Of a stretch of 53,271 nt of DNA, positions 16,564 to 25,014 are shown one piece after another; position 1 is the stretch's first letter, and every line of letters starts with the position of its first letter. Both the position numbers and the translations under genes were made by a program. Source of the DNA: a virus. The notes under the pieces were generated by a model. The model was not told where the DNA came from. It saw only the letters and a program-made list of their open reading frames with translations, and made no database searches. The DNA is taken from positions 1 to 53,271 of IMG/VR virus record IMGVR_UViG_3300036766_001847; one strand, 5' to 3'.

Positions 16564-17321
16564 GCCTCCTCACGATCGCCGGCATCCCCTTCCCAGTCCT
16601 GGGCTCGACGAAGCCCGCGGACGTCAGTCGAGAAATCGGCTCCACATCGGAGGCCCAGAGCGGCGCGATGCGGAAATCCCGCCGGGCAATGAAAGGCGAC
16701 TTCCCGTCCATCGAGTCCCCTGCGATGGCCACGGCGACCGCCTATGCATGGGAGGCGCTCGTTCACGGGATTGGCGAGGCCTGGAGCTTCGACGGCTCGC
16801 TCTACGGGAGCGCGGGGACTGGGCCGAGCAGTTCGACGGGCTGCACCTGCGACACGACGCACGTAAAGTTCGGCGCGAAGGCACTGAAGGTCGCAAGCGG
16901 CGGCGCGTTCGTCGTTCCATGCCCGAGCGTCTGGACCGTTATCTTCTGGTACTGGAATGGCAGCGCGTTTGTCTACGATGTGGGCTCCTCGAATGGCCAT
17001 GGTTGGTACAACGGCGCCCGCAACGACTCGATCGCGGTGTACTTCGCGACGCTCATTTCGGCCGGAAGCCTGACCGTCCCCGATGGCGGCGGGGTCAATA
17101 GCTGGTACGACGACCTGGTCGTACTGCCATACGTCGCGCCCGATGCATGGCCCCCGCTCTGGTACGCGAGCGGGGTAGCCTTCTCGCCCCTGCCGAAGCT
17201 GCTCGTCACGGGTGACCTGGTTCCCGAGGGAACCCGGACGATGTACGGCGACTGCACCCCGTCCGCGCTGAAGGCTGCCACCGTGAGGCGGACGCTCTCG
17301 GTCTCGCTCAAGGAAGCCTGA
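16560..17321 (+). CDS. Distal tail/minor tail protein with inserted jelly-roll region
   Basis: 253 residues from GTG 16560, overlapping the tape measure stop. The N-terminus (LTIAGIPFPVLGSTKPADVSREIG) and C-terminus (KAATVRRTLSVSLKEA) look like one beta-structured tail domain. The centre (about 75-205: STGCTCDTTHVKFGAKALKV, FWYWNGSAFVYDVGSSNG) resembles a concanavalin/LamG-like insert. The position directly after the tape measure is that of the distal tail protein. The domain reading is by pattern only. Confidence 0.65.
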   Translation: MSLLTIAGIPFPVLGSTKPADVSREIGSTSEAQSGAMRKSRRAMKGDFPSIESPAMATATAYAWEALVHGIGEAWSFDGSLYGSAGTGPSSSTGCTCDTTHVKFGAKALKVASGGAFVVPCPSVWTVIFWYWNGSAFVYDVGSSNGHGWYNGARNDSIAVYFATLISAGSLTVPDGGGVNSWYDDLVVLPYVAPDAWPPLWYASGVAFSPLPKLLVTGDLVPEGTRTMYGDCTPSALKAATVRRTLSVSLKEA

Positions 17322-17322
17322 C

Positions 17323-20055
17323 GTGAGAGCCATCACCGACGCCCATGCCGCGGTCCTCGCGCTTCCCCATCGCACCGAGTTCATTCGCGTGCGCGTCCAG
17401 GACGCCGGCGGGGCGTGGCAGGACCTGACCGTCTCCGGCGGAGTCGACTGGCTCGACGAGGTGAGCTGGTCGGGCAATGCGGACAAGCCCTGCCCGTCCG
17501 CCACGGTCATTCTCAAGCGGGAGGTGGGCAAGGCGCTTTCCATGGCCCCGCTGATGGTCGACTCCGCGCTCAACCACGGGTTCGACCCGGCGGCGGCCTA
17601 TTCCCCGCTCATCGCGGACAACCGCGGGGTGAAAATCGAAGCGGCGCTGATGCCCTTCGGCACGAAGCCCGAGAACGTCACCTCGGGTGATTGGGCCCCC
17701 TTCTTCACGGGAGTCATCGACTCGCACGACGCCGGCGCCGGCGACCAGATGAAGGTGGAGATCCGCGGGCTCGCCCGCAGGATGGCGCTCCCGCACGGGT
17801 TCATCCGGAAGGAGCGGGTCTACGCGTACGCCGCGGTGAGCGGCTCGCCGGTCTCGCTCCGAATCTGGGAGCCGAGCACGGCCTACGTGGTCGGCGAGTA
17901 CCTCATTCCGAGCTCGGCGAACCTGACCGGCTACTTCTACAAGTGCACCACCGCCGGGACGTCGGGCACCACCGAGCCGGCCTGGACGGTGCTCGGACCC
18001 TGGAGCGACGGCGGCGCGGTGTGGACCTACCAGGACGCCACGTCGACCGCCGGCTTCGCCATCGAGGCCGTCATCCAGAACATGCTGGACGACAACCTCG
18101 GCGCCGGCGCGGTGGTGCTCTACTGCCCGACCTCGCCCAGCTTCCCCATGTCGCCCTGGAAGCAGGGGCGCGAGGAGTTGCTCGGCGCCATCAGCAAGGC
18201 CGCCATCCAGGCCGCGGGCAGCATCTGCCGGTACCAGTGGCGCGCGGCGACGTCGCAAGAGGAGTTCACCTTCATCACGCCGAACCGCGCCGCCGGCCTC
18301 GGCGACGTGGTTCGCACCTTCACCGCCGACGACTACGAGAAGGTGACGAAGCTACAGGTCGACGGGACGCTCGTCCGCAACAACGTCGACTGCATCTTCT
18401 CCGACGCCTCGGACCTCGACCCCGAGCGCAATCCCGTTAGGAAGCCGGTCAACGCTCAGGACCCGACGAGCATCGCGGCGCATGGCGACCTCTTCATGGA
18501 GCTCACCGAGTCGAGCGCGAGCCACATCGACAGCTCGGCCAAGGCCAGCGCGTTCGCTGCTGCCGCGGTGGCCGACCTGAAGGAGCCGGGCGCAGACCAG
18601 AGCATCGACTTCACGGACAGCTTCCTCTTCGCCGAGCTCGGGGACTACTACACGTTCGCGGCCGACAACCTGCACTACTCGACCGACCAGCAGCGCGCGG
18701 TCTACGGATTCACCCACACCGCACGCGGCGGGACCATCCGCACCAGCATCGATACCCGCGGGAAGCCGAGCATCGGGGTGCTGACCTGGATTCGGTGCCA
18801 GGCGGTGCCGAGCCTCGCCGGTCGGGACGTCCACCAAATGCAGCTCTTCGGGACGCTGCTGCCGCCGGTCATCACCGCATCGCCGATGGTGGGCGGGGCG
18901 CACCTCGAAATCAGCATCACGCCCGACAAGTTGGCGCTGCCCATCGAACATGAGTTCCACCTCTCGAAGACGGCGGGCTTCGAGCCTGACTCGACGACGC
19001 TTGTGGCCGTCGGGAGCCAGCGCACCATTGACATCGGCAACCTGATTCCAGGCGAGGACTACAAGCTGCGGACCATCCAGCGCGGGCGCAACGATTCGAA
19101 GATCGTCCGCGGGCTGCCCGGGCCGGAGCTGAGTTTCACGGCGGGCCGGGCGAGCGCGGGGCACATCATCAGCCGTCTGGACACGAGCAGGAAGCCGCTC
19201 AACGGCTCGTTTGAGACGAGGATCGACCCGACGGGGCTGCCCGACTACTGGCAGTGGACCGGCGGCGGGACGTCGTCGGCCGCGCTGATGATCGACGGCA
19301 ATGCCGCTGCCGGCACCAACTACATGCGGCTGATCAACGATGCCGGCCATGAGGTCGTGCTCTACTCGGCTCTGTACGAGGTGCGGGGCGGAGCGAACTA
19401 CCGCATCGACGTGTGGCACAAAGCCGCGACCGCTCCGAGCACGTTCTTCTTCTACGCGGTCTGGTACGACCAGACGGCGACCGAAGATGATCACAGCACC
19501 GGCGTCCTCTCGACCGATCGCCAGGACTTCGACGCGGCTACCGCGTGGGCTTGCCAGTCGTTCTTCGTGCCCGTGCCATCGGGCGCGCGCTTCGGGCGGA
19601 TCGCGGTTCACATGACCGACGCCGCCTCGCGGACGGTCTACATCGACAACGTGCGAAGCGAGGAACAGCTCGACGTGTTCGATCTGCCGGCGCATGCGAG
19701 CAGCCACCAGTACGGCGGAAGCGACCCGCTCACTCCCGAGGCGTGGATCGGCGTCTCTGGAGGAATTGGCTTCGCGAACTCGTGGGTAAATTACGGCCCC
19801 GGCTATCCGAGTGCCGCATACTGCAAGGACGCAGGGGGATTCGTCCATCTGACCGGACTGGTGAAGTCGGGGACCGTCGGCGCGACGATTTTCACGCTGC
19901 CCGCTGGCTACAGACCATCCAATCAACTGTCATTTGCTTGTGTCTCCAATAGCGCGTTCGGACAGCTCGTCATCAACAGTTCCGGGACGGTATTCGTGTA
20001 CATTGGCAACAACACGAGCGTCTCGCTAGATGGCGTCACCTTCGACACGCGCTGA
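17323..20055 (+). CDS. Tail tip/hub protein with C-terminal receptor-binding-like domains
   Basis: 910 residues from GTG 17323. Residues 1-500 look like a tail hub (RTEFIRVRVQDAGGAWQDL, ATVILKREVGKAL, VGEY and KCTTAG segments, then a long beta region). About 500-600 resembles a fibronectin type III module (FHLSKTAGFEP, LIPGEDYKLRTIQRGR). About 610-770 is a carbohydrate-binding-like jelly roll (NGSFETRIDPTGLPDYWQW, YIDNVRSEEQL). HASSHQYGGSDPL, a common tail-fibre motif, opens a C-terminal beta domain (780-910). It likely contacts the host surface. Confidence 0.78.
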   Translation: MRAITDAHAAVLALPHRTEFIRVRVQDAGGAWQDLTVSGGVDWLDEVSWSGNADKPCPSATVILKREVGKALSMAPLMVDSALNHGFDPAAAYSPLIADNRGVKIEAALMPFGTKPENVTSGDWAPFFTGVIDSHDAGAGDQMKVEIRGLARRMALPHGFIRKERVYAYAAVSGSPVSLRIWEPSTAYVVGEYLIPSSANLTGYFYKCTTAGTSGTTEPAWTVLGPWSDGGAVWTYQDATSTAGFAIEAVIQNMLDDNLGAGAVVLYCPTSPSFPMSPWKQGREELLGAISKAAIQAAGSICRYQWRAATSQEEFTFITPNRAAGLGDVVRTFTADDYEKVTKLQVDGTLVRNNVDCIFSDASDLDPERNPVRKPVNAQDPTSIAAHGDLFMELTESSASHIDSSAKASAFAAAAVADLKEPGADQSIDFTDSFLFAELGDYYTFAADNLHYSTDQQRAVYGFTHTARGGTIRTSIDTRGKPSIGVLTWIRCQAVPSLAGRDVHQMQLFGTLLPPVITASPMVGGAHLEISITPDKLALPIEHEFHLSKTAGFEPDSTTLVAVGSQRTIDIGNLIPGEDYKLRTIQRGRNDSKIVRGLPGPELSFTAGRASAGHIISRLDTSRKPLNGSFETRIDPTGLPDYWQWTGGGTSSAALMIDGNAAAGTNYMRLINDAGHEVVLYSALYEVRGGANYRIDVWHKAATAPSTFFFYAVWYDQTATEDDHSTGVLSTDRQDFDAATAWACQSFFVPVPSGARFGRIAVHMTDAASRTVYIDNVRSEEQLDVFDLPAHASSHQYGGSDPLTPEAWIGVSGGIGFANSWVNYGPGYPSAAYCKDAGGFVHLTGLVKSGTVGATIFTLPAGYRPSNQLSFACVSNSAFGQLVINSSGTVFVYIGNNTSVSLDGVTFDTR

Positions 20056-20069
20056 TCCGCCACCGACCC

Positions 20070-20471
20070 CTATTGAGCTGGTGCGGCGCTGGCGAGGGCA
20101 GCCTTGCAGTCGGTCCGGCCGGCTGCCGTCGTGCAGACGTATGGCTTGCCGCAAGCGGTGAACCGGTACGCGCGCTCGTCTCCACGCGTCCATGCAGCGG
20201 TTTCGACCAGGTGAATGCTGGCCGACGGGCAGCTCGTCTCCAGCGCCAGGCGGTCTGCGGAGATCTTCTGCGCGGTGCGCTCCGTGGATTCCGGCGTCTC
20301 GGAGCACGCGTCAGGGAAGGCCGCCTGCGAACTCGAGCGGCAGAGGAACTGCCGGTCACAGAGGTTCACGGACCAAATGCGAGAGCCGGTGTCGACCTCG
20401 GCGCCGTCCTTTGCGCACTTGGTCTGCTGGGCCACGATGTCGATCGCGGTTTCTTCTGCGACCCCCGCCAT
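20070..20471 (-). CDS. Minus-strand Cys-rich protein, probable truncated exported protein (moron-like)
   Basis: 133 residues from ATG 20471, the only leftward gene in the late region. Eight or so Cys residues and the C-terminal RAYRFTACGKPYVCTTAAGRTDCKA resemble the CGK-x-Y-x-C ending seen in myxobacterial secreted and lipoproteins. Upstream in the same frame are open codons, then one TGA (about 20526-20528), then a hydrophobic VGWALALVLWRGQIAPA that would make a fitting signal peptide. The gene therefore looks like an exported protein cut from its signal by a single stop. Its site between tail tip and exported genes suggests acquired cargo. Confidence 0.55.
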   Translation of the reverse strand: MAGVAEETAIDIVAQQTKCAKDGAEVDTGSRIWSVNLCDRQFLCRSSSQAAFPDACSETPESTERTAQKISADRLALETSCPSASIHLVETAAWTRGDERAYRFTACGKPYVCTTAAGRTDCKAALASAAPAQ

Positions 20472-20587
20472 CTCCCGGGCTCGCGCCTTTTCCTTCTCGG
20501 CCCGCCCCTGCGGGAATCCGGAGGGTCATGCGGGAGCAATCTGCCCCCGCCACAGGACCAGCGCAAGCGCCCACCCCACGAAGAGCT

Positions 20588-20608
20588 GTCCACGCCAGAG
20601 GTGAGGAT
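20588..20608 (+). promoter_or_regulatory. Late-block motif copy E (GTCCAC-N9-GAGGAT)
   Basis: This copy has the AAGAGCT extension on its left. It lies 24 bases before ATG 20633 of the first exported protein, which has its own GGAGG site. It thus heads the transcription unit that contains the phage sigma factor. An ATG within the element (20607) opens another frame that lacks coding character. Confidence 0.75.
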
Positions 20609-20632
20609 GCGAGCCACTCGGAGGTTGTCCGC

Positions 20633-21484
20633 ATGCGCCGCCTCGCCCCCTTCCTCGCCCTCGCCCTGGTGCTCGCCGCCGATCTGGCCTGGGCGGCCAG
20701 CTCGTTCTCTCGATACGAAACCGGGGTGGCGACAACTCGAGCTGCGCCGACGGACGCTGGCGAGGGCGTGCCGGTGCAAAGCCCCGGCGGCCTCTACGCC
20801 GTCACCACCGCCTGTTCGGCGATGGTCTGCGCAGAGCCGGGGGTCACCATCCAGGGCGGCCCGCTGGCGTTCTGGCAGTATGGCCCAGCGAACACCTGGT
20901 CGCCCTCGCCGTCACTCGACGTGGTGCTACCCGACGCAGGCACCAGGTGCGCCACCGCCGAGCCGGTGCCCATCACGTACACGCACGGCCTGATGCTCTG
21001 GCAGCCGAAGGGCCTCAGCCTCGGCGGAGCCACCGATGGCGGCAACACGGTCAGCATCTACTACCAGTGCCTCACTGACGGCCCAGGAGCGCAGCCGCCG
21101 CGACCGCAGAGCACCGCGGTGACCGTGGGCAACCTCGCCGAGGACTCCGCGAATCGGCCGTACGTGTTGCCCATCCAGGCGCTCTGCAGCGCCTACGCCC
21201 AGACCGTGCAGGCTGTGAGCGATGCCGGAGTCTCCGTCCCGAACTCGGCCCAGCCCGGGCGCCGCGGTGTCACGATCTGCAACTCGACCGAGAATACCGG
21301 TGCGCCGAAGTTGAAGTGCTTGGTCAATCCAGACGCGGGTCAGCCCGCAATGGGTCTCACCCAGCCGGGCGACGTTCTCGCTGTCGGCGACTGTGCCACC
21401 TATCCGGTGGATTCGACCGTCCCGGTGAAGTGCGTGAGCGACACCGCCAATACCGCGGCGGCAGCGACGGAGTGCATGCCGTGA
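20633..21484 (+). CDS. Exported hypothetical protein
   Basis: 283 residues from ATG 20633 (GGAGG nine bases upstream). A clear signal peptide, RRLAPFLALALVLAADLAWA, ends in an AWA cleavage site at about residue 22. The mature part is beta-rich with paired Cys. A C-terminal block GRRGVTICNSTENTGAPKLKC followed by a Gly/Asp turn is also seen, in altered form, in the next protein. Such blocks resemble the phage structural 'xVxIxN' surface domain. A signal peptide on a phage structural-type protein is odd. Function is unknown. Confidence 0.65.
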   Translation: MRRLAPFLALALVLAADLAWAASSFSRYETGVATTRAAPTDAGEGVPVQSPGGLYAVTTACSAMVCAEPGVTIQGGPLAFWQYGPANTWSPSPSLDVVLPDAGTRCATAEPVPITYTHGLMLWQPKGLSLGGATDGGNTVSIYYQCLTDGPGAQPPRPQSTAVTVGNLAEDSANRPYVLPIQALCSAYAQTVQAVSDAGVSVPNSAQPGRRGVTICNSTENTGAPKLKCLVNPDAGQPAMGLTQPGDVLAVGDCATYPVDSTVPVKCVSDTANTAAAATECMP

Positions 21485-23043
21485 GGAAGTGGCTACTCGG
21501 CATCTCCATCGGCCTCGCGCTCGCCAGCGCTGCGGCGGTGGGCGGCGATCTCCTGATGAGCGCCCCCGGTATGGTGCGCCATTCCGCGAACGCAGCGGCG
21601 CGGGGCTGCGACGTCACCATCACGTCGCCGGCGCTCGACGTCGGGCGCAAGGCCTTCGTGCGCAGCACCGATTCTCTCGGGCTGGCCTTCTCTGGGCTGG
21701 CGCAACACTGCCCGAGCTCCACCATCAGCTACTACCAGCAGGTCGGCGACGGGGGCGAGACGCTGGTCGACGCGGGCACCACCTCCGCCACCGGCGGCTG
21801 GACCTTCAGCCTTGCGGCGACGGACCAGACGTCGACCGTCTTTTCGGCGCGGATGACGTCCGGCGCGCTCACCACCCAAGCCCAGGCCGTCATCGACGCC
21901 GACACCCGGCTCCCGAAGGTGGTCATCGCCTCCCCGGCGCCCGATAGCGCGAGCGTGCTGCGCGTGGTGGCGCCCCTGTGGGACGCGGGCTGTGGAGGGG
22001 GTAACCAGCACGTCATCGACGGAGAGCCCGGGTGGGTCGCGGACACCAGCTGCGCCGATGGCGGCCAGGTGGCGCCCGACATCACGGTCACCGGGGCTTC
22101 GGGGGGCTGGCTGTCGGTCAGCTACGCCGGGACGCCGGTGATCGACGCGGGCATCAACGCCACGCCTAAGCACTTCACCTCGGCCGATCTCGGCGTCTGG
22201 ACCCTGCCCGACCTCACCCGCGGAGACTTGGTCATCACCGCGACCAACGACGCCGGGTCGACGTCGCGCACGCTGCTCACCCGGGTGCTCGCCACCAGCC
22301 CGGCGCCGGTGCTCGGGCCCGACGGCGGGCAGCCATCGGCCGAGCTGCTCGAAGCGCGCGCGGCGAAGGTGAGGCTCTCGTACGTCCTGCCGACCGTGCC
22401 CGCGGGTCTCGACTCGACCACCGAAGTGGCCTGGACCATCAGCGCTCGCCTGGGGGCCTCGCCGACCTACCTCTCGCGCACGAACGTCCTCGTCACCACC
22501 AGCCCGACGGCGATCGCCGACCCGGCGACCGCAGGCCGATCGGCGGTCGCCATTCACAATTGCGCGACGACCGCAGATGGTGGTGGCACCCTCTGGTGCT
22601 CTACCAGCCCGAGCGTCGCTGTCGATGCCGGGGTCCGTATTCCCTTCACCGTGAGCGCCACCTGCAGCTCGACCGACGGAAGCTCCGTGCCCTACCTGTT
22701 CGACACAACGGCGGGGGGTGATGGCGGGCTCGGATGGAACGGGCTCAACTGCGGCGGATTCTCTGGGCCGAATGCAACGCTTTACTGTGTGTCCGAGACG
22801 GGCACCTCTCGCGCGTGGCCGCAGGATCACGGCATCTGCCAAGCGCTCACCGCCACCAACTACATCGGCGGCAACCCACCGATGTGGCAGCGCAGTATCG
22901 ACTGCGCGCTCGATGACGCCGCAGCCTCGCCGCAGGTCTGGGACTGCCAGGGGACGAAGCTCAACGCCGGCCAGACCCGCAGCGTCACGCTCACGCTGCC
23001 GCCGCTGAACACCTACTTCTTCTTGGTGCGCGCGGTCTACTGA
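21481..23043 (+). CDS. Large exported hypothetical protein
   Basis: 520 residues from GTG 21481, which overlaps the previous TGA; the longer upstream frame is shadow. VRKWLLGISIGLALASAAA is a signal peptide or anchor. The mature part shows repeated Ig-like beta segments (ITSPALDVGRKAFVRS, VVIASPAPDSASVLRV) in the first 300 residues, then a Cys-rich domain with GRSAVAIHNCATTADGGGTLWC that parallels the end of the preceding protein. The C-terminus TLTLPPLNTYFFLVRAVY is hydrophobic. It could be displayed on the cell surface or periplasm; no known family. Confidence 0.62.
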   Translation: MRKWLLGISIGLALASAAAVGGDLLMSAPGMVRHSANAAARGCDVTITSPALDVGRKAFVRSTDSLGLAFSGLAQHCPSSTISYYQQVGDGGETLVDAGTTSATGGWTFSLAATDQTSTVFSARMTSGALTTQAQAVIDADTRLPKVVIASPAPDSASVLRVVAPLWDAGCGGGNQHVIDGEPGWVADTSCADGGQVAPDITVTGASGGWLSVSYAGTPVIDAGINATPKHFTSADLGVWTLPDLTRGDLVITATNDAGSTSRTLLTRVLATSPAPVLGPDGGQPSAELLEARAAKVRLSYVLPTVPAGLDSTTEVAWTISARLGASPTYLSRTNVLVTTSPTAIADPATAGRSAVAIHNCATTADGGGTLWCSTSPSVAVDAGVRIPFTVSATCSSTDGSSVPYLFDTTAGGDGGLGWNGLNCGGFSGPNATLYCVSETGTSRAWPQDHGICQALTATNYIGGNPPMWQRSIDCALDDAAASPQVWDCQGTKLNAGQTRSVTLTLPPLNTYFFLVRAVY

Positions 23044-23729
23044 TGCTCTCTCTTCTCGCCCTCCTTCTCGCCGCGGCCCCCGGGGGCGCCCGCCTCGACT
23101 TCGACCCGCAGACGCCGGACGTGGCGGCTGTGAGCGTGGAGCGCGCAGCCGGCGATGGGCGCTGGCACCAGGTGGCGCTCCTGCGCGTGGCGGCCGGCCG
23201 GAGGCTGGTCTACGAGGACCCGGCGGCACCTCCAGGGGCTCGCTACAGGGTGGCGGCACTGGACGCGGTCGGGAACGTGTCGGCACCTCGCGAGCTGCCC
23301 GCCGCGGCCCCTGGCTGCAGCTGGCGGGGCGCCGGGCCCGAGGTCCCCATCTCCTGCGAGCGCGCGTGCGACTGCGCCGCGGCCGGCGCCCGCCTCACCG
23401 CCGCGCGGGTCGAGCTTCTGCGCTACGGCCTGGTCGACGCCCTGGGCCTGGCGGCCGCGCTGGCGGGCCTCGAGGTGCACGTGGTCTCCGCGCCGTCGAT
23501 GCGCGCGCCTGGCGGCGAGGACGCCAGGGGCATCTACCTGCCGGCCGATCACCAGGTGGTCCTCGCCAGGGATATGAGCGCCGCGCTTCACGAGCTGCTC
23601 CACGCCTACTTCCACTTCCGCGGCCACGTCACCGCGCCCAGCGAGCACCCCGAGTGGGCCTCGGACGGGGCGCTGCGCGAGGTGGACCTGCGCTTCCAGG
23701 CCCGGTTCCGGACCCATCCCCTGCCATGA
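23043..23729 (+). CDS. Exported protein with HExxH motif, putative metallopeptidase
   Basis: 228 residues. A short signal peptide (LSLLALLLAAAPGGA) precedes a fibronectin-like segment (about 17-85), then a domain with four Cys (CSW, CERACDC) and the zinc motif HELLH at 183-187 in SAALHELLHAYFHFRGH. HPEWASDGALREVD follows 17 residues later and offers Glu/Asp as a possible third ligand. This is the pattern of a small zincin. The substrate is unknown; envelope or cell-wall proteins are plausible for an exported phage enzyme. It overlaps the sigma factor gene by four bases. Confidence 0.55.
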   Translation: MLSLLALLLAAAPGGARLDFDPQTPDVAAVSVERAAGDGRWHQVALLRVAAGRRLVYEDPAAPPGARYRVAALDAVGNVSAPRELPAAAPGCSWRGAGPEVPISCERACDCAAAGARLTAARVELLRYGLVDALGLAAALAGLEVHVVSAPSMRAPGGEDARGIYLPADHQVVLARDMSAALHELLHAYFHFRGHVTAPSEHPEWASDGALREVDLRFQARFRTHPLP

Positions 23730-24499
23730 CCGACGCCGAGCTGGCCCTCGCAATCCGCAGCGGGTCGCGCTCAGCCCTGGGCGAGGCCTACGTCAGCTGG
23801 CTGCCCTTCGTGCGCAAGCTGCTCTCGGAGCGCCGCGAGACGGTCGACGTGGATGACCTGGTACAGGAGACATTCCTTGGTCTCCCGGGAGAGCTGCGTC
23901 GCCGGTACGATGGCCGGCGGCGCCTAGGGCATCACGTGAAGCGGGCGGTCATGCGCGCGCGCACAATCCACCGCGCCCGGACGGCCACGGGGGGGCCCGT
24001 GATCGCTTGTCGCGCTCCCCTCGAAGACGCGCTCGATGTGCCGGACCGCGGCCGAGAGCCCGAGGGCGAGCTACTGCTTCGCGAGCGCGCGCGGGCCCTC
24101 GCCGAGCTCGTCGACCAGCTCCGTGAACCATACCGCTCTGCCTTCGTGGGTCGGGTCGTCGATCACCAGCGCGCCGCCGACGTGGCCGATGCGGAGGGGA
24201 TCTCGACCAACCTCGCTAACCTCCGCGTGAGCAGGGCGTTCGGGCAGCTCGAGCGGATGGCGCGCGGCACAGTGCTAGGGCCGGCCTTCCGCCGACTCCG
24301 CCGGCCCGCGCAGAAGAATCGCGACGTCGACTGGTCTGCCGTCCGCTCGCTCCTGGCCGATGGGGCGTGGCACTCGCACCATGAGCTCAAGACGGCAGGG
24401 AACTGCGATCGCCTGCCATGGCCGGCGATCGGCGTGGTTGTCGACCGGACCGGGTTCGGCTGCGCCGGCGGCAGCTATCGCCTTCGAAGGCTCCAGTGA
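23726..24499 (+). CDS. Sigma-70 family (ECF-like) RNA polymerase sigma factor
   Basis: 257 residues from ATG 23726, overlapping the previous stop. Region 2 is seen at about 14-65 with the classic DVDDLVQETFL (41-51), and region 4 at about 118-180 (LVDQLREPYRSAFVGRVV, then DVADAEGISTNLANLRVSRAFGQL in parts, a helix-turn-helix). A basic linker (VKRAVMRARTIHRAR) lies between. A C-terminal ~65 residues (DWSAVRSLLADGAWHSHHEL) look like an added winged-helix. It would redirect host RNA polymerase. The seven-copy motif in the window is an attractive target (inference). Confidence 0.8.
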   Translation: MTDAELALAIRSGSRSALGEAYVSWLPFVRKLLSERRETVDVDDLVQETFLGLPGELRRRYDGRRRLGHHVKRAVMRARTIHRARTATGGPVIACRAPLEDALDVPDRGREPEGELLLRERARALAELVDQLREPYRSAFVGRVVDHQRAADVADAEGISTNLANLRVSRAFGQLERMARGTVLGPAFRRLRRPAQKNRDVDWSAVRSLLADGAWHSHHELKTAGNCDRLPWPAIGVVVDRTGFGCAGGSYRLRRLQ

Positions 24500-24987
24500 C
24501 GAAGACCCTGATCACCGCCGGCCACCTCGTCGTCGGGCTCCAGGTAGCTTCGCTTTCGGCGTGTGCACCGCTGCCCTGCTTCTTCTGCCCGAATCTCCCG
24601 AAGCCGACATGCACGACGCCGTGCGGCCTTGGCCTCTTCGACTCGGCCGATTGCGCGTCGCTCAACCGCCGCGAGCTCGCCGCCGCCCAGGCGCTGAAGC
24701 CCGTTCTCCACATCGACACCTGCGCCGCGCTATCAGGCTGGAAGGTCCAGACGATGCCGACCGAGAGCTGGGACGCCGCGTACGTCAGCCGCGACAAGTA
24801 TGTCACCGGGCACGTCGCGGGGCAGACGCTGTGCGAGCTGCGCGTCATGCGTCTCGGGCCGAGCTTTGCCGCGCTGGCGCACGAGGCCGTGCACGCATCA
24901 GAGTGCCCGGTGGTGTCGGACTGCTCGACGTGGTCGCTCGAGCGCCTCCAGGCCGTCGAAGCAGCGAATGCGGCGGTGACGCCGTGA
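24496..24987 (+). CDS. Lipoprotein with HExxH motif
   Basis: 163 residues from GTG 24496, overlapping the sigma stop (GTGA). The N-terminus has a lipoprotein signal with lipobox SLSAC at about 19-23, so it would be anchored by Cys23. The mature part is Cys-rich. SFAALAHEAVHASECP contains HEAVH at 129-133, a zinc-peptidase signature; further Cys could form disulphides. It is the second HExxH protein in the operon, on the other side of the sigma gene. Function is unknown. Confidence 0.6.
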   Translation: MTKTLITAGHLVVGLQVASLSACAPLPCFFCPNLPKPTCTTPCGLGLFDSADCASLNRRELAAAQALKPVLHIDTCAALSGWKVQTMPTESWDAAYVSRDKYVTGHVAGQTLCELRVMRLGPSFAALAHEAVHASECPVVSDCSTWSLERLQAVEAANAAVTP

Positions 24988-25014
24988 CCCAGGGTCCCCA
25001 GAGGAGGTAGCTCG

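Noticed and set aside
20588-20608. Late motif as a sigma-54 (-24/-12) promoter
   Set aside because: The GG-N10-GC arrangement with TGGCAC and TTGC is absent in all seven copies.
21493-23286. A 597-codon minus-strand frame opposite the exported protein
   Set aside because: Antisense shadow; the plus-strand product has a signal peptide and ordered repeats.
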